64,000 nucleotides of DNA from Colwellia sp. Arc7-D (GCF_003061515.1 NZ_CP028924.1:186001-250000); one strand, 5' to 3'; shown: positions 1-9,626, numbered from the stretch's first letter. Made by a program: numbers and translations. The notes: generated by a model not told the origin, from the sequence alone.

Positions 1-1
1 C

Positions 2-850
2 TCTTACTATTCTGGCTTGTGTGTTTTTATTGCTTTTTTGGCAGGTATTTCAGCGAGGGTAACCCATGCTCGAAATACTAGCACCGGCGCGAATAACTTA
101 TCCTCTAGGGTTATGTTGTCAGTAGGACGTTTATTAAGTGCTATGTTTGCCACCACTCGTTTTGCTATTTCTGCTGATGCAGGATTTTTTCTGTACGGTA
201 AAAATCCCAAAAAAGCGCAGTTTTATGTTGTACCCAATGCTTTTGATTTTCGTAAAATAAGACATAAACACGATAGTGGCACAGAAGAAAAGGTGCAATT
301 TGGACTTGATCCAAACCTGCTTAATATTGTTTGTGTTGGACGTTTTTATGCAGTAAAAAATCATGATTTTTTGTTAGTTATGATCAGTGAATTAGTGCAA
401 GAGCGGCAGGATATTTGTTTGCACTTAATTGGTGATGGCGAGTTACTTGAAAGCTTGCAAGCAAGCGTTATAGGTTTGAAAATTGAAAAACACGTTAGGT
501 TTTGGGGTAAAAGAGCCGATGTTGCACAATTATTGTCTCTATTTGATGTTATGGTGATGACCTCAAAAAGTGAAGGACTTGGCGTAGCAGCGCTTGAAGC
601 ACAAGCCGCGGGATTACCTTGTGTATTATCGGCGGCTATTCCTCAAGAAGCGGATATTGGTTTGGGGCTATGTCGATATGTTGATTTGAGTGAGCCGCTT
701 ACACAATGGTCTAAAGCTATTCAAGCACAAGCCTTATTATCTCCGGTCAGTAAAGCTGTTATCGACCAACAATTTGATCATCGTGGCTACAGTTTGTCAG
801 CCACGCGTCAGCGTTATTTGGATGCATATTTACGCCATGAAAAAAATTAG
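2..850 (+). CDS. GT4 glycosyltransferase, 5' end cut by window
   Basis: Retaining GT-B glycosyltransferase of family 4, expected to add a sugar to a lipid-linked surface-polysaccharide intermediate at the inner face of the inner membrane. The reading frame is open to the first base of the window, so the true start lies upstream; a TTG at 17 falls inside the N-terminal domain and is not a convincing start. Visible signs are the linker VCVGRFYAVKNHDFLL (about 330-370), the GDGELLE segment and the C-terminal donor-site E-x7-E motif in SEGLGVAALEAQAAG (about 570-610). The stop at 848-850 overlaps the next gene by 14 bases, so the two are probably translationally coupled. Family is clear; the sugar is not predictable. 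Confidence 0.85.
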   Translation, partial: SYYSGLCVFIAFLAGISARVTHARNTSTGANNLSSRVMLSVGRLLSAMFATTRFAISADAGFFLYGKNPKKAQFYVVPNAFDFRKIRHKHDSGTEEKVQFGLDPNLLNIVCVGRFYAVKNHDFLLVMISELVQERQDICLHLIGDGELLESLQASVIGLKIEKHVRFWGKRADVAQLLSLFDVMVMTSKSEGLGVAALEAQAAGLPCVLSAAIPQEADIGLGLCRYVDLSEPLTQWSKAIQAQALLSPVSKAVIDQQFDHRGYSLSATRQRYLDAYLRHEKN

Positions 851-1930
851 AATATTGCAGGTTATTCCTGCCTTAACCTTAGGTGGAATATCGTCTGTGG
901 TGATGAATTGGTTTCGCCACTTAGATGCTAATAAATACCAATTTGATTTTATCACTTTTAATGATGGCCCATTAAAAGAAGAAATCTTAGCGCTTGGGGG
1001 AATATTCATATTATTCCTACCATTAAGCAAAAGCCTTTTCAGCATTTAAAAGCGGTGAACCAAATCCTGTCAGATACACAAAGTTATGATGTTGTGCATG
1101 TGCATAATAGCTTTAAAAATGGCGTACTACTTTGGCTTGCTAAGCAAAAGGGTGTAAAAGTACGGGTTTGTCATTCTCATACTAGTGGTGTTGAAAATAA
1201 GTTTTTGTTGCCATTTATGGTACTTTTTAAAGCCTTAGTTACTCGTGCAAGTAATGTACATTTAGCGTGTGGTAAACAAGCTGGGGAGTTTTTATATGGT
1301 AACAAACCCTTTACAGTGATTAACAATGCAATTTCTGTACAACGTTATTTAGCACAAGCTAGCGATCATCAAGCAATAAAAAAACAGTTTTCATTACCGA
1401 ACAATAAAAAACTGGTGCTACATGTTGGGCGTTTTTCAATTGTTAAAAATCATCAATTTTTATTACAACTAGCGCAAGATAAAAACCTCGATCCATCGGT
1501 ACATTTTGTTTGTGTAGGTGAGGGACCATTAAAAGTAGATTTTTTGGAAAAAATACAGCAAAGAAACTTACAATCTCGTTTTACTTTATTACCTGCAACA
1601 CCTGAAATACCGAGTCTATTACAAGTTTCCGATGGTTTTATTATGCCGTCATTATTCGAAGGTATTTCGGTGGCATTATTAGAAGCTCAGGCTGCTGCTT
1701 TACCGTGTTTAATTTCCAATACCATCGTGAAAGCGTCTGATATGGGGCTCGAATTAATTTCATTTAACTCACTTGATGATCTTTCTCCTTGGCTTACGCA
1801 GTTAAATAAATTGCCTTCTGTTGACTTACCTCCTGAAAAAATTACTGATGCTTTTTTTGTTAGAGGCTTCTCTACTGAAAGTGTACTCGCGCAGTTAACC
1901 AATATTTACAACGCGCGTGCCCTTGAATGA
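837..1930 (+). pseudogene. GT4 glycosyltransferase with a -1 frameshift at a G5 run
   Basis: A second GT4 glycosyltransferase. ATG 837 opens MKKIRILQVIPALTLGG, with the Gly-rich acceptor-side loop typical of GT4 enzymes, but this frame stops at 1047-1049. The rest (HVHNSF, HSHTSG, VLHVGRFSIVKNHQFLL, EGISVALLEAQAAA) runs in another frame to 1930. The frames join at ggggg 996-1000: one extra G would give LGG-NIHIIPTIKQKPFQ and a continuous protein of about 364 residues. As written the gene is broken and would make about 70 residues; a sequencing or assembly error in the G run is at least as likely as a real mutation. It overlaps the genes on both sides (14 bases upstream, ATGA downstream). If intact it is a polysaccharide-assembly transferase of unknown specificity. 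Confidence 0.85.
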
Positions 1931-3252
1931 TAGTTCATAAATTAGCACGATTACTGAATGTTGAAATTGTGCTATGTGGCTTATTGGTCGCATTGTATGG
2001 CATTACGAATAGTGCGCCATTGTTATTATGTGTTGTTGTGATTGGTGTTGCCTGTGCTTTTTTATTGCCGTTTGGGCGTAGTATTCAACTTGCCTTTTTT
2101 TTACTGCCTTGTACTGAGGTCTTTACCCAATCACCTTATATTTCAATTTCGTTACTTACGTGTATTTTTTTGGCGATGTTCGGTCGATATTTGCTGACTC
2201 ATGTTGCTCAAACTCAGTATTCACAGCCTGGTTTGTTATTGATGTTGTTGGTACTCGTTTACGAGTTTATGCATATTTTATATAACCCCGCAATGGCATC
2301 TTTTGTTACGTTGCGTTGGTCAGTTTTCTTTATTTTTACGTCTTTGCTATTGTTCGATAAAAATAAGTATTGCTCATTTTCACAATTACGTTTTGCATTA
2401 TTATGTGGTGTTATAACATCAACTTTTTTTGGTTTAATGCAGCAGTATTTTGTGCCTTTAGGTGCACAGTCATTAAGTACTATTTCCCGTTTTTCAGGTG
2501 GGGCGGGTGATCCTAACAACTTTGGATTGTTCTGTTTATTGCTGATTTATTTCTATTTACCTATAGTGCCTCGAGCAAATATACCTAGATCTACCTTTGT
2601 CATTATTTTTCTAATGCTAGCATTTGGCGCACTGACTGTATCTCGCAGTTTTTTTATTGTAGCGACGTTAAGTTTACTGACCTATTTTATTTTTTATTTT
2701 CGTTCAGCGATCGGCGATATGTTTGTTCGCCTGCTTTTGTTATTAAATTGTTTGTTGATTTTGTTTTGTTTGTATTGGATAAGCGGAGCATCGTTTATCG
2801 GAGACTTAGATATATTTGTTAGGTTCAGTGGTAATAATTTATCCGACTTAACAGGTTCTCGTAGTGATATATTGCAAGCTTACCTGCAACTATTTTTTGA
2901 TTTACCTTATAACTTTGTGTTGTTTGGTGCCGGTATTAATGGTTACTTAACATATTATAATCATTACTTTTTACAGGCCGGTTTATTTGATGAAGTCGTT
3001 GGGCCGCACAACACCTTGCTTGAAATAATAATAAGTTTTGGTGTAATAGGTTTCACTTTGTTTGCGACTTATATCTACTTCGGCTTTAGGGCGGAAAGAA
3101 ACCGTGTAGCCAGTAACCATATTTTTCGTTTAGCTTGGCTGCCTATTCTAGTATTTTTGTTGTACTGCTTTAGCCTGCAAAATTTAGGAAAATATAGTAG
3201 CTACTTTATTTTAATGTTGATCGTTTACAACACATACAGAAAAGAATCTTAA
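1927..3252 (+). CDS. O-antigen/polysaccharide polymerase (Wzy-like)
   Basis: A 441-residue, very hydrophobic inner-membrane protein with roughly ten to twelve membrane segments spread along its length. A polar segment around residues 290-360 has the loop character of Wzy/O-antigen ligase proteins (VGPHNTLLEIIISFGVIG, resembling the conserved H-N region of the Wzy_C/WaaL family). Expected role: polymerising undecaprenyl-linked repeat units at the periplasmic face. The ATG overlaps the preceding stop (ATGA) and the next gene starts immediately after its stop. Context, with three glycosyltransferases and a Wzx-like flippase, favours polymerase over ligase, but the two cannot be separated from sequence alone. 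Confidence 0.8.
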   Translation: MIVHKLARLLNVEIVLCGLLVALYGITNSAPLLLCVVVIGVACAFLLPFGRSIQLAFFLLPCTEVFTQSPYISISLLTCIFLAMFGRYLLTHVAQTQYSQPGLLLMLLVLVYEFMHILYNPAMASFVTLRWSVFFIFTSLLLFDKNKYCSFSQLRFALLCGVITSTFFGLMQQYFVPLGAQSLSTISRFSGGAGDPNNFGLFCLLLIYFYLPIVPRANIPRSTFVIIFLMLAFGALTVSRSFFIVATLSLLTYFIFYFRSAIGDMFVRLLLLLNCLLILFCLYWISGASFIGDLDIFVRFSGNNLSDLTGSRSDILQAYLQLFFDLPYNFVLFGAGINGYLTYYNHYFLQAGLFDEVVGPHNTLLEIIISFGVIGFTLFATYIYFGFRAERNRVASNHIFRLAWLPILVFLLYCFSLQNLGKYSSYFILMLIVYNTYRKES

Positions 3253-4767
3253 ATGACAAACTTGAGCCGTGAAAGGCGTAATGGCATTTTATTAAGTTAT
3301 GGTTCAATAGCCATTCGAAATGTCGCTGCTTTGCTTTTAATCCCCTTTATTATAAATCACTTAGGAGTGAGTGATTATGGTATTTACAGCTTAGTTTCCG
3401 CGTTAGCAGGCTACTTAATTGTCTTAGAGTTTGGTTTAGCAAATACCACTATTCGCTTTTTGTCTGTATATCAAGCTAATAACGAAAAAGCTAAAGAGTC
3501 AGAATTTATCAGCAGTATTGTTGTTATATATGGTGCCTTGGCATTATGTGTTGTCGCTATTGGTTTGATTATTTGGTTTAAATTGCCAGCGATATTTCAG
3601 CAGTCAATGACTTTAGCTGAAATTCAATTATTGCAGTCGGCATTTTTAGTGTTGTTGATTAATGTCGTGATTACCTTAATGAGTAATTCACTGACGGGTA
3701 TTATCAGTACCTATCAACGCTTTCGCTTTCAAAAAAGCACTGAAATATTGGTATTTGTTGCGCGCTGTATAATTGTTGTTGGCTGTTTAGAAGCCGGCTT
3801 TGGTGTGTTGGCAATCGTTGTTATAGATACTGTAACCAACTTACTCCATAGCCTCATTCGTTTTTTGTATATCAAACGCAATATTGATATTGAATTTAAG
3901 GCAAAACTACCTGACCAAGCCACCTTGAAAGAGATATTTGTTTATTCATCTTTTATTGCGCTTAATGTCATTGTTAACCAAATTAATTGGCGCGTAGACA
4001 ACTTGATTATTGGTACGCTTACGAACAGTAAAACTTTGGGAATCTTTAATATAGGAAGCCAATTGCTTTTCAGCTTTATTGCTTTTGCTAGCGCTATTTC
4101 TAATATATTTACGCCAAAAATAGTGCAAATGGTTAAACAAGAAGTATCGAAAACTGTGCTAATGGCGCAACTTTGTATTATCGGTCGCTATCAAATGATA
4201 GTGCTAGGCTATGTTTTTGTAGTTTTTGCTGCTTTTGGTGAGTTATTTATTCAATTATTTGTTGGCGCTGAGTTTTCACAAGCCTATTGGGTTGCGTTAA
4301 TTTCAATGGTGCCGCTGATGTTTGTGCTAGCTCAAACATCTACTAACGCGGTATTACAAGGGCTTAATAAACATAAGGTTCGTAGTTTGTTATTACTGGT
4401 AACTGCAATGGCGAATATTATTATCTCGATTATATTGGTGAAAAAAATAGGTATGGTTGGTGCGTCATGGGGAACAGCATTCGCCCTATTTGTAGGAGAG
4501 CTATTAATGGTGAATATTTATTTATACCGCGTTATTGGGCTAAACATGTGGCATTTATATCGAGAGTTTTTACGCTATTCTATACCCGCAATATTACTGA
4601 CCTTAATGACAGCATTCTTGGTCTCAGATTATGTATCAGCTAGTTGGTTTGGGCTGTTTATCGCTTGTGGTTTGACCGGCTTTATTTATGCGGGATTTAG
4701 TTATTTTATTAGCTTAGTCCCAAGTGAACGCCAAAAATTAAATCGTTTTGTTTTTAGAACGTCATAA
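3253..4767 (+). CDS. Polysaccharide flippase (Wzx-like, MOP superfamily)
   Basis: A 504-residue membrane protein with about 12-14 hydrophobic helices and an N-terminus typical of Wzx/RfbX transporters (LLSYGSIAIRNVAALLLIPF, then LGVSDYGIYSLVSALAGYL). These proteins move undecaprenyl-diphosphate-linked oligosaccharides across the inner membrane. The ATG follows the Wzy stop codon with no spacing, so it belongs to the same transcript. A Wzy/Wzx pair in one operon points to a Wzx/Wzy-dependent pathway for O-antigen, capsule or exopolysaccharide. Confidence 0.88.
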   Translation: MTNLSRERRNGILLSYGSIAIRNVAALLLIPFIINHLGVSDYGIYSLVSALAGYLIVLEFGLANTTIRFLSVYQANNEKAKESEFISSIVVIYGALALCVVAIGLIIWFKLPAIFQQSMTLAEIQLLQSAFLVLLINVVITLMSNSLTGIISTYQRFRFQKSTEILVFVARCIIVVGCLEAGFGVLAIVVIDTVTNLLHSLIRFLYIKRNIDIEFKAKLPDQATLKEIFVYSSFIALNVIVNQINWRVDNLIIGTLTNSKTLGIFNIGSQLLFSFIAFASAISNIFTPKIVQMVKQEVSKTVLMAQLCIIGRYQMIVLGYVFVVFAAFGELFIQLFVGAEFSQAYWVALISMVPLMFVLAQTSTNAVLQGLNKHKVRSLLLLVTAMANIIISIILVKKIGMVGASWGTAFALFVGELLMVNIYLYRVIGLNMWHLYREFLRYSIPAILLTLMTAFLVSDYVSASWFGLFIACGLTGFIYAGFSYFISLVPSERQKLNRFVFRTS

Positions 4768-4854
4768 GCAAAGTGTTTCAGCTGTTGACCCTGGTAAAAT
4801 GCTAATACCAGCTGGCGTAGACTTTTATCCGTTGAACTCCCCTAAGGTAGTATT

Positions 4855-5964
4855 TTGAAAATAGTAATTATTGGCGCGTATCCCAATTCAATCATCGGAT
4901 TTCGTGGACCTTTGATCCGTAAATTTGTTAACGCAGGGCATCAGGTTACGGTGATGACTGCACAGGCTTCGATAGATGTAATCGCCGAAATTACAGCGCT
5001 TGGAGCTACTTTTCAACCTTATTCAGTTGAGCGCAATGGCGTAAACCCGATTGCTGACCTGAAAACGCTCTTCGAGATTAAAAAAGCCTTAAAAACTTTA
5101 CAGCCAGATCATGTGCTTGCTTATACTATAAAACCGATTATTTGGGGAGGGATTGCGGCTCGTTTAATCGGCTTAAAAAACTTTAACGCTATGATCACAG
5201 GTCTTGGCTACGCTTTTGAAAGTGGTGGTTTTGCTCGTAATGCCGTTAACGTTATTGTTAAACGCTTATATAAATACTCATTAGCGAATGCAAAAAGTAT
5301 TATTTTTCAAAACCTAGATAATCGACAACTATTTGTTGAATTAGAATTAGCGGATGAAAAAAAGTGCCATCGTGTATTTGGCTCTGGTGTTGATATTACG
5401 GCGTATCAGCAGCAACCTTTCCCTGAGCAAGAAACTACTTTTTTACTGATTGCGCGTTTGTTAGGTGATAAAGGCATAAGAGAATTTGCTGGCGCAGCTG
5501 AAATAGTTAAAAAAAGTTACCCTAACGTTAAGTTTCAAGTGTTAGGCCCTTACGATAGTTCGCCAGATAAAATCAGCGCTAGCGAAGTCGCTCAGTGGCA
5601 AGCCCAAGGAAATATAGATTACTTAGGAGAAACAGATAACGTTAAACCTTATATAAAAGCCTGCCATATATACACATTACCTTCTTATCATGAAGGTTTA
5701 CCCAGAACGGTATTAGAAGCGATGAGTATAGGACGACCCATATTGACTACCGATGCTGTTGGTTGTAGAGATACAGTAGTTAATGGCGAAAATGGCTGGT
5801 TAGTGGCAACCCGAAATGTAGATGAATTGGCCAAGCGAATGATTTGGTTTATAGAAAACCCGCAACAATGGCATCGAATGGCGAATGCTAGTCGTGCAAT
5901 GGTTGAAGATAAATTTAATGTAACGCAGGTAAACGAAGCCATTAGCCATATTATGGGACTTTAA
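4855..5964 (+). CDS. GT4 glycosyltransferase (CapM/PglA-like)
   Basis: A 369-residue GT4 glycosyltransferase. The chosen start is TTG at 4855, preceded by AAGG about eight bases upstream; the encoded MKIVIIGAYPNSIIGFRG has the expected first beta strand and acceptor loop, and no ATG start fits better. Further signs: FLLIARLLGDKGIREF (start of the C-terminal Rossmann domain, about residue 198), the LGPYDSS segment, and the donor motif SYHEGLPRTVLEAMSIGRP (about residues 278-296). The family includes N-acetylgalactosaminyl/galactosyl transferases of capsule and glycan pathways; the exact sugar is unknown. It lies 87 bases after the flippase and probably shares its transcript. Confidence 0.88.
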   Translation: MKIVIIGAYPNSIIGFRGPLIRKFVNAGHQVTVMTAQASIDVIAEITALGATFQPYSVERNGVNPIADLKTLFEIKKALKTLQPDHVLAYTIKPIIWGGIAARLIGLKNFNAMITGLGYAFESGGFARNAVNVIVKRLYKYSLANAKSIIFQNLDNRQLFVELELADEKKCHRVFGSGVDITAYQQQPFPEQETTFLLIARLLGDKGIREFAGAAEIVKKSYPNVKFQVLGPYDSSPDKISASEVAQWQAQGNIDYLGETDNVKPYIKACHIYTLPSYHEGLPRTVLEAMSIGRPILTTDAVGCRDTVVNGENGWLVATRNVDELAKRMIWFIENPQQWHRMANASRAMVEDKFNVTQVNEAISHIMGL

Positions 5965-6029
5965 AATACAGAACGACTACCGCACTTATTGAAATTATAT
6001 ATATCAAAAAATATAACAATAAATAATAC

Positions 6030-6050
6030 AAATGATATTGATTCCTATTT
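6030..6050 (+). promoter_or_regulatory. Probable Fur box upstream of the TonB receptor
   Basis: The 21 bases aaatgatattgattcctat+tt match the extended Fur operator AAATGATAATGATTATCAT+TT at 17 of 21 positions by eye. The site lies 56 bases before the chosen start of the TonB-dependent receptor, where iron-regulated promoters usually carry their operator. Inference: iron-dependent repression by Fur. Confidence 0.6.
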
Positions 6051-6106
6051 AGTTTCGTGATTAAATGCGGGCAATTAAAATAATTGTCTCTTTTATAGGT
6101 TTATTT

Positions 6107-8284
6107 ATGCGAATTTCACCTCTTTTTCAGCCTGCTTTGATTGCTTTATCTGTTGTTAGTGCTATTGCGAATACTGCTGTAGCAGCTGATGAAATCGAGC
6201 ATTTAGCTATTTTTGGTAATGCCCAAGCGGTAAATGATGTACCGGGCAGTGCCCACATGATTTCTCAAGCTGAATTAGAGAAATTCGACTTTACCGATAT
6301 TATGCGGACATTAACGTCAGTCCCTGGCGTTTATGTACTAGAAGAAGATGGTTACGGTTTGCGACCAAATATTGGTATGCGTGGTACTGGTCAAAACCGA
6401 AGTGAAAAAATTACTATTATGGAAGATGGCGTATTGGCGGCTCCAGCGCCTTATTCAGCACCATCTGCTTACTACTTCCCAACTGCTGGTCGTATGCAGC
6501 AAATTGAAGTGCTTAAAGGTACATCAAGTGCTATGTATGGTCCACGCACAACCGGTGGTGTAGTTAACATGATTTCTCGTAGTATTCCAAACGAGGACCT
6601 TGCAGGACAAGTAAACTTAAGTGCTGGCGAAGACGGGTTTGCTAAAGCCCATGCTTATGTTGGCGGTGCTGGCAAAAATGTATCGTCATTATTCGAAGTG
6701 TTTCGCTATCAAGCTGATGGTTTTAAAGGTGTAAATCATACCGGTGATGACACGGGCTTTGTTAAAAATGACATCATGGCGAAAGTGCTTATTAATAGCG
6801 ATGCCGATGCAAAATATTACCAAGAGTTAGAGTTTAAATTAAAGTATTCAGATGAAAACTCTGATGAAACTTATATGGGCTTAACTGAGAGTGATTTTAA
6901 AACCAATCCATACTCTCGCTACTCAGCGTCTCAACTTGATAACATGGATACTAGTCATAAACAATTCCAAGTAAATCACCACATTAAATTATCTGATCGC
7001 TTTGTTTTAGGTACTTCAGCTTACTACAATGAATTCAGCCGCAACTGGTATAAAACCAATAAGATTAATGATAAAAGTTTAAGTGACGGTGGCATTGATG
7101 ACGCGTCTGCATTTGATAATGGTACATTCGGAAGTGATGAGATCAGTGTTGAAGTTAAAGCTAATAGCCGTGTTTACGAATCTCAAGGTATACAAACCGT
7201 TTTAGATGCAGATTTTGGGGCACATCAAGTTAAATTTGGTGCTCGTTATCATGAAGACAGTATGGATCGCTTTCAGTGGGTTGATACTTATAGTTTAGAT
7301 AACACTGATTATGAAATGACCTTAACTGATGCCGGTATTCAAGGTACTGACTCAAATCGTATCGATTCAGCTAAAGCTATTGCATTATTTATTCATGATG
7401 AGTACACGATAGGTGACTTCATTATAAATGCGGGCTTACGTTACGAAGATATGACCATATCGCGTAAAGATTGGGCAAAAGGCGTTATTGATAGAAATGA
7501 ACCACTGTCAAAAGATGTTAGCAACGATGTTGATGTTTTATTGCCGTCACTTGCTGTTACTTACCGTGTAAATACTGATTTAGTTATTATTGGTGGCGTA
7601 CAAAAAGGTTTCGCTCCACCAGCACCGGGTAACGATAAATCTGAAAATGAAGAAAGTGTTAACTACGAACTAGGCATGCGCTTTAACCAAGGCGCGTTAA
7701 GTGCAGAAGCCTTATATTTCTATTCTGATTACGAAAACATGCATGGCAACTGTACGGCAAGCCAAGGCTGTGACGAAGAGCTTATTGGTAATCAATACAA
7801 TGCGGGTGAAGTTAAAGTTTCAGGCCTAGAAGCTAAAGCAGGTTATGAATTTAACGCAGGTGAATTCACAATTCCTGTCGACTTAACATATACATTTACT
7901 GACACAAAGTTTCAAAACGCTTTTGACTCAGGTTTAGACACTTGGGGTAATGTTGCTGTTGGTGATGAATTACCTTACGTACCAGCAAACCAATTACAAT
8001 TTAGTGTTGGTCTATTAGGTGAAAATTGGCGTAGTGATATTTTATTACGTTACATGGATGAAATGCGCACAACAGCTGGCCAAGGTGCAACCATACCGAG
8101 TGAAACCATAAAGAGCCGAACAGTGGTCGACTTAGCTGCACATTATAATATTGCAGACAATCAAGAAATTACTTTTAATGTAGATAACTTACTTGATAAA
8201 GAATATATGGCAACACGTGCACATGGTTCAATTATGGCCGGTAAGCCACGTAGCGTAACTTTAGGTTATAAATATAGCTTCTAA
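6107..8284 (+). CDS. TonB-dependent receptor, FecA-like (ferric siderophore/citrate)
   Basis: Outer-membrane TonB-dependent receptor of about 725 residues. I place the start at ATG 6107, because TATAGGT lies just upstream and the protein then opens with a clean signal peptide (MRISPLFQPALIALSV... ending NTAVAADE); an in-frame ATG at 6065 would add 14 residues. The plug follows (LTSVPGVYVLEEDGYGLRPN, MRGTGQNR, IEVLKGTSSAMYG), then the beta-barrel with receptor repeats (INAGLRYEDM, NYELGMRFN, DNLLDKEYM), ending in a C-terminal Phe typical of barrel insertion. Closest in layout to the FecA / Fe(III)-dicitrate receptor group; the ligand is inferred. It is a single-gene unit with a Fur box upstream and a terminator downstream. 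No fecIR regulators are nearby. Confidence 0.9.
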   Translation: MRISPLFQPALIALSVVSAIANTAVAADEIEHLAIFGNAQAVNDVPGSAHMISQAELEKFDFTDIMRTLTSVPGVYVLEEDGYGLRPNIGMRGTGQNRSEKITIMEDGVLAAPAPYSAPSAYYFPTAGRMQQIEVLKGTSSAMYGPRTTGGVVNMISRSIPNEDLAGQVNLSAGEDGFAKAHAYVGGAGKNVSSLFEVFRYQADGFKGVNHTGDDTGFVKNDIMAKVLINSDADAKYYQELEFKLKYSDENSDETYMGLTESDFKTNPYSRYSASQLDNMDTSHKQFQVNHHIKLSDRFVLGTSAYYNEFSRNWYKTNKINDKSLSDGGIDDASAFDNGTFGSDEISVEVKANSRVYESQGIQTVLDADFGAHQVKFGARYHEDSMDRFQWVDTYSLDNTDYEMTLTDAGIQGTDSNRIDSAKAIALFIHDEYTIGDFIINAGLRYEDMTISRKDWAKGVIDRNEPLSKDVSNDVDVLLPSLAVTYRVNTDLVIIGGVQKGFAPPAPGNDKSENEESVNYELGMRFNQGALSAEALYFYSDYENMHGNCTASQGCDEELIGNQYNAGEVKVSGLEAKAGYEFNAGEFTIPVDLTYTFTDTKFQNAFDSGLDTWGNVAVGDELPYVPANQLQFSVGLLGENWRSDILLRYMDEMRTTAGQGATIPSETIKSRTVVDLAAHYNIADNQEITFNVDNLLDKEYMATRAHGSIMAGKPRSVTLGYKYSF

Positions 8285-8302
8285 GTTTATGATTAACGAT
8301 TA

Positions 8303-8327
8303 AAAAAGCGAGCCTGAGCTCGCTTTT
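8303..8327 (+). terminator. Rho-independent terminator after the TonB receptor
   Basis: AAAAAGCGAGC, a CTGA loop and GCTCGCTTTTT form a GC-rich hairpin ending in a T tract, 19 bases after the receptor stop. Confidence 0.9.
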
Positions 8328-8435
8328 TGTTTTTAAAAGATCATAAATTTGGTTCACAGCATCTATTGAGTTTAGAGCATTGGAGTAGATAGCTGAGGTT
8401 AGAAAATTTAGTTTGCTATGATTATATAATGCCTT

Positions 8436-8930
8436 TTATTGCGCATTTAAAAGTGTTTTGATCTCACTTTCGTAGGCTTCTTGCTTAATTTGATTAAAAC
8501 CGACATGTGCACTGACAATTTGCCCTTGTCGGTTAACTATAAAGCTACTGGGCATGCCTTTAAGTTGATATTTTCTCGCTATTAAGCCTTTAGGATCATA
8601 AATAACCGGGAAATTTGCTGGTGATTCCTTTAGAAATTCATCGGCTAATGCTCGGCTATGATCCAAGTTAATGCTGATGATGGTTAACCCTTGCGCCTGA
8701 TACTGTGCTTTTATGCTATTCATCCACGGAAATGACTTACGGCATGGAATACACCAAGAGGCCCAAAAATCTACGTACACAACGTTACCTAATTCGTTTT
8801 TTAAGTGCTGGTCTAATAACTCAATTGTATTAGTGGCAGTACTTGCGTTAACATTATCAGTAGCCAACAACTGACTTGAAAAAGTCATGACAGTTATAAG
8901 AAAGCAGCATATTTTAAATTTTTTTATCAC
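8436..8930 (-). CDS. TlpA/ResA-like periplasmic thioredoxin
   Basis: A 164-residue thioredoxin-fold protein. A hydrophobic N-terminus (about residues 5-22) is a signal peptide or anchor, so it should act in the periplasm. The active site is WASWCIPCRKS (CxxC near residue 60), followed by DHSRALADEFLKE, FPVIYDPKGLIARKY and the cis-Pro segment GMPSSFIVNRQG, which is the AhpC/TSA-Redoxin order of TlpA/ResA/DsbE proteins. The start is GTG at 8928-8930; no strong ribosome site is visible. Likely role: thiol reduction or disulfide handling of exported proteins. It is divergent from a secreted four-Cys protein, a possible client. Confidence 0.88.
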   Translation of the reverse strand: MIKKFKICCFLITVMTFSSQLLATDNVNASTATNTIELLDQHLKNELGNVVYVDFWASWCIPCRKSFPWMNSIKAQYQAQGLTIISINLDHSRALADEFLKESPANFPVIYDPKGLIARKYQLKGMPSSFIVNRQGQIVSAHVGFNQIKQEAYESEIKTLLNAQ

Positions 8931-9104
8931 GATATAATCAACAATGGTTAAGCCTTATTTGCCATTATTTAACCACGTTAATGCGTATTAACAAAATTTG
9001 ACCGTTTATGTTTAATCATCAGAGACTAAATTTACTGAGGTTATCGCATTGAGTTACTGTTCATTTTAAGAGATTTAGTTCATTCAATACGTTAGGGTTT
9101 GTAT

Positions 9105-9605
9105 ATGTTCAAGAAAATATTTAGTCAAAAAGACAGTAATTTTAACAACCTGCTACTCAGCATAGTTGTACTAGTTTTTAGTGCACCTTCGCAAGCAACA
9201 CAAAGCCAAACACTTGATAGAAACCAATGGTTAAAAGCACGATTCGGTGCTCAGCATGAAGCGCTTATTCCTGTTGTCGCAGTGGCTGATATGTTATTTA
9301 GCTGTCAGCAACAAAAGCAAATAAATGAAAATCAAACGATTAAAATGTTAATTACACAAATGGATAAAAACACTTTAGCTGAAAAGTTAATGACCTGTTT
9401 AGCTGGGGAGTCACCTAAATCAGACACCGCGTTAAATTATGGTTTGAAAGGGTGTTTTCATGAGCAATTGGCGAACTTACCTGCTGAGGAAAAGCAGCAA
9501 AAAATGCGCTTAGTCACACAAAGTATCAACGAACTATCAAGAAGTGAGCGAAAAAAAAGTTTTACTCAGTGTGTTACTGACCAAGCCATTAATTATTTAC
9601 AATAA
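9105..9605 (+). CDS. Secreted hypothetical protein with four cysteines
   Basis: A 166-residue protein I do not recognise. ATG 9105 follows TAGGGT with good spacing; an in-frame TTG at 9099 is less likely. Residues 15-33 are hydrophobic and end in PSQA-T, a typical signal-peptidase site, so the mature protein should be periplasmic or secreted. The mature chain is mainly polar and probably helical, with four Cys (LFSCQQQ, LMTCLAG, GLKGCFHEQ, FTQCVTDQ) spaced to allow two disulfides. It is divergent from the TlpA-like thioredoxin gene across about 170 bases. Function unknown. Confidence 0.75.
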   Translation: MFKKIFSQKDSNFNNLLLSIVVLVFSAPSQATQSQTLDRNQWLKARFGAQHEALIPVVAVADMLFSCQQQKQINENQTIKMLITQMDKNTLAEKLMTCLAGESPKSDTALNYGLKGCFHEQLANLPAEEKQQKMRLVTQSINELSRSERKKSFTQCVTDQAINYLQ

Positions 9606-9626
9606 TGTTTAAAGTTAAAGTTAAAG

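Noticed and set aside
690..836. Frame upstream of the second glycosyltransferase start
   Set aside because: It overlaps the C-terminal coding part of the first glycosyltransferase; homology begins at ATG 837.
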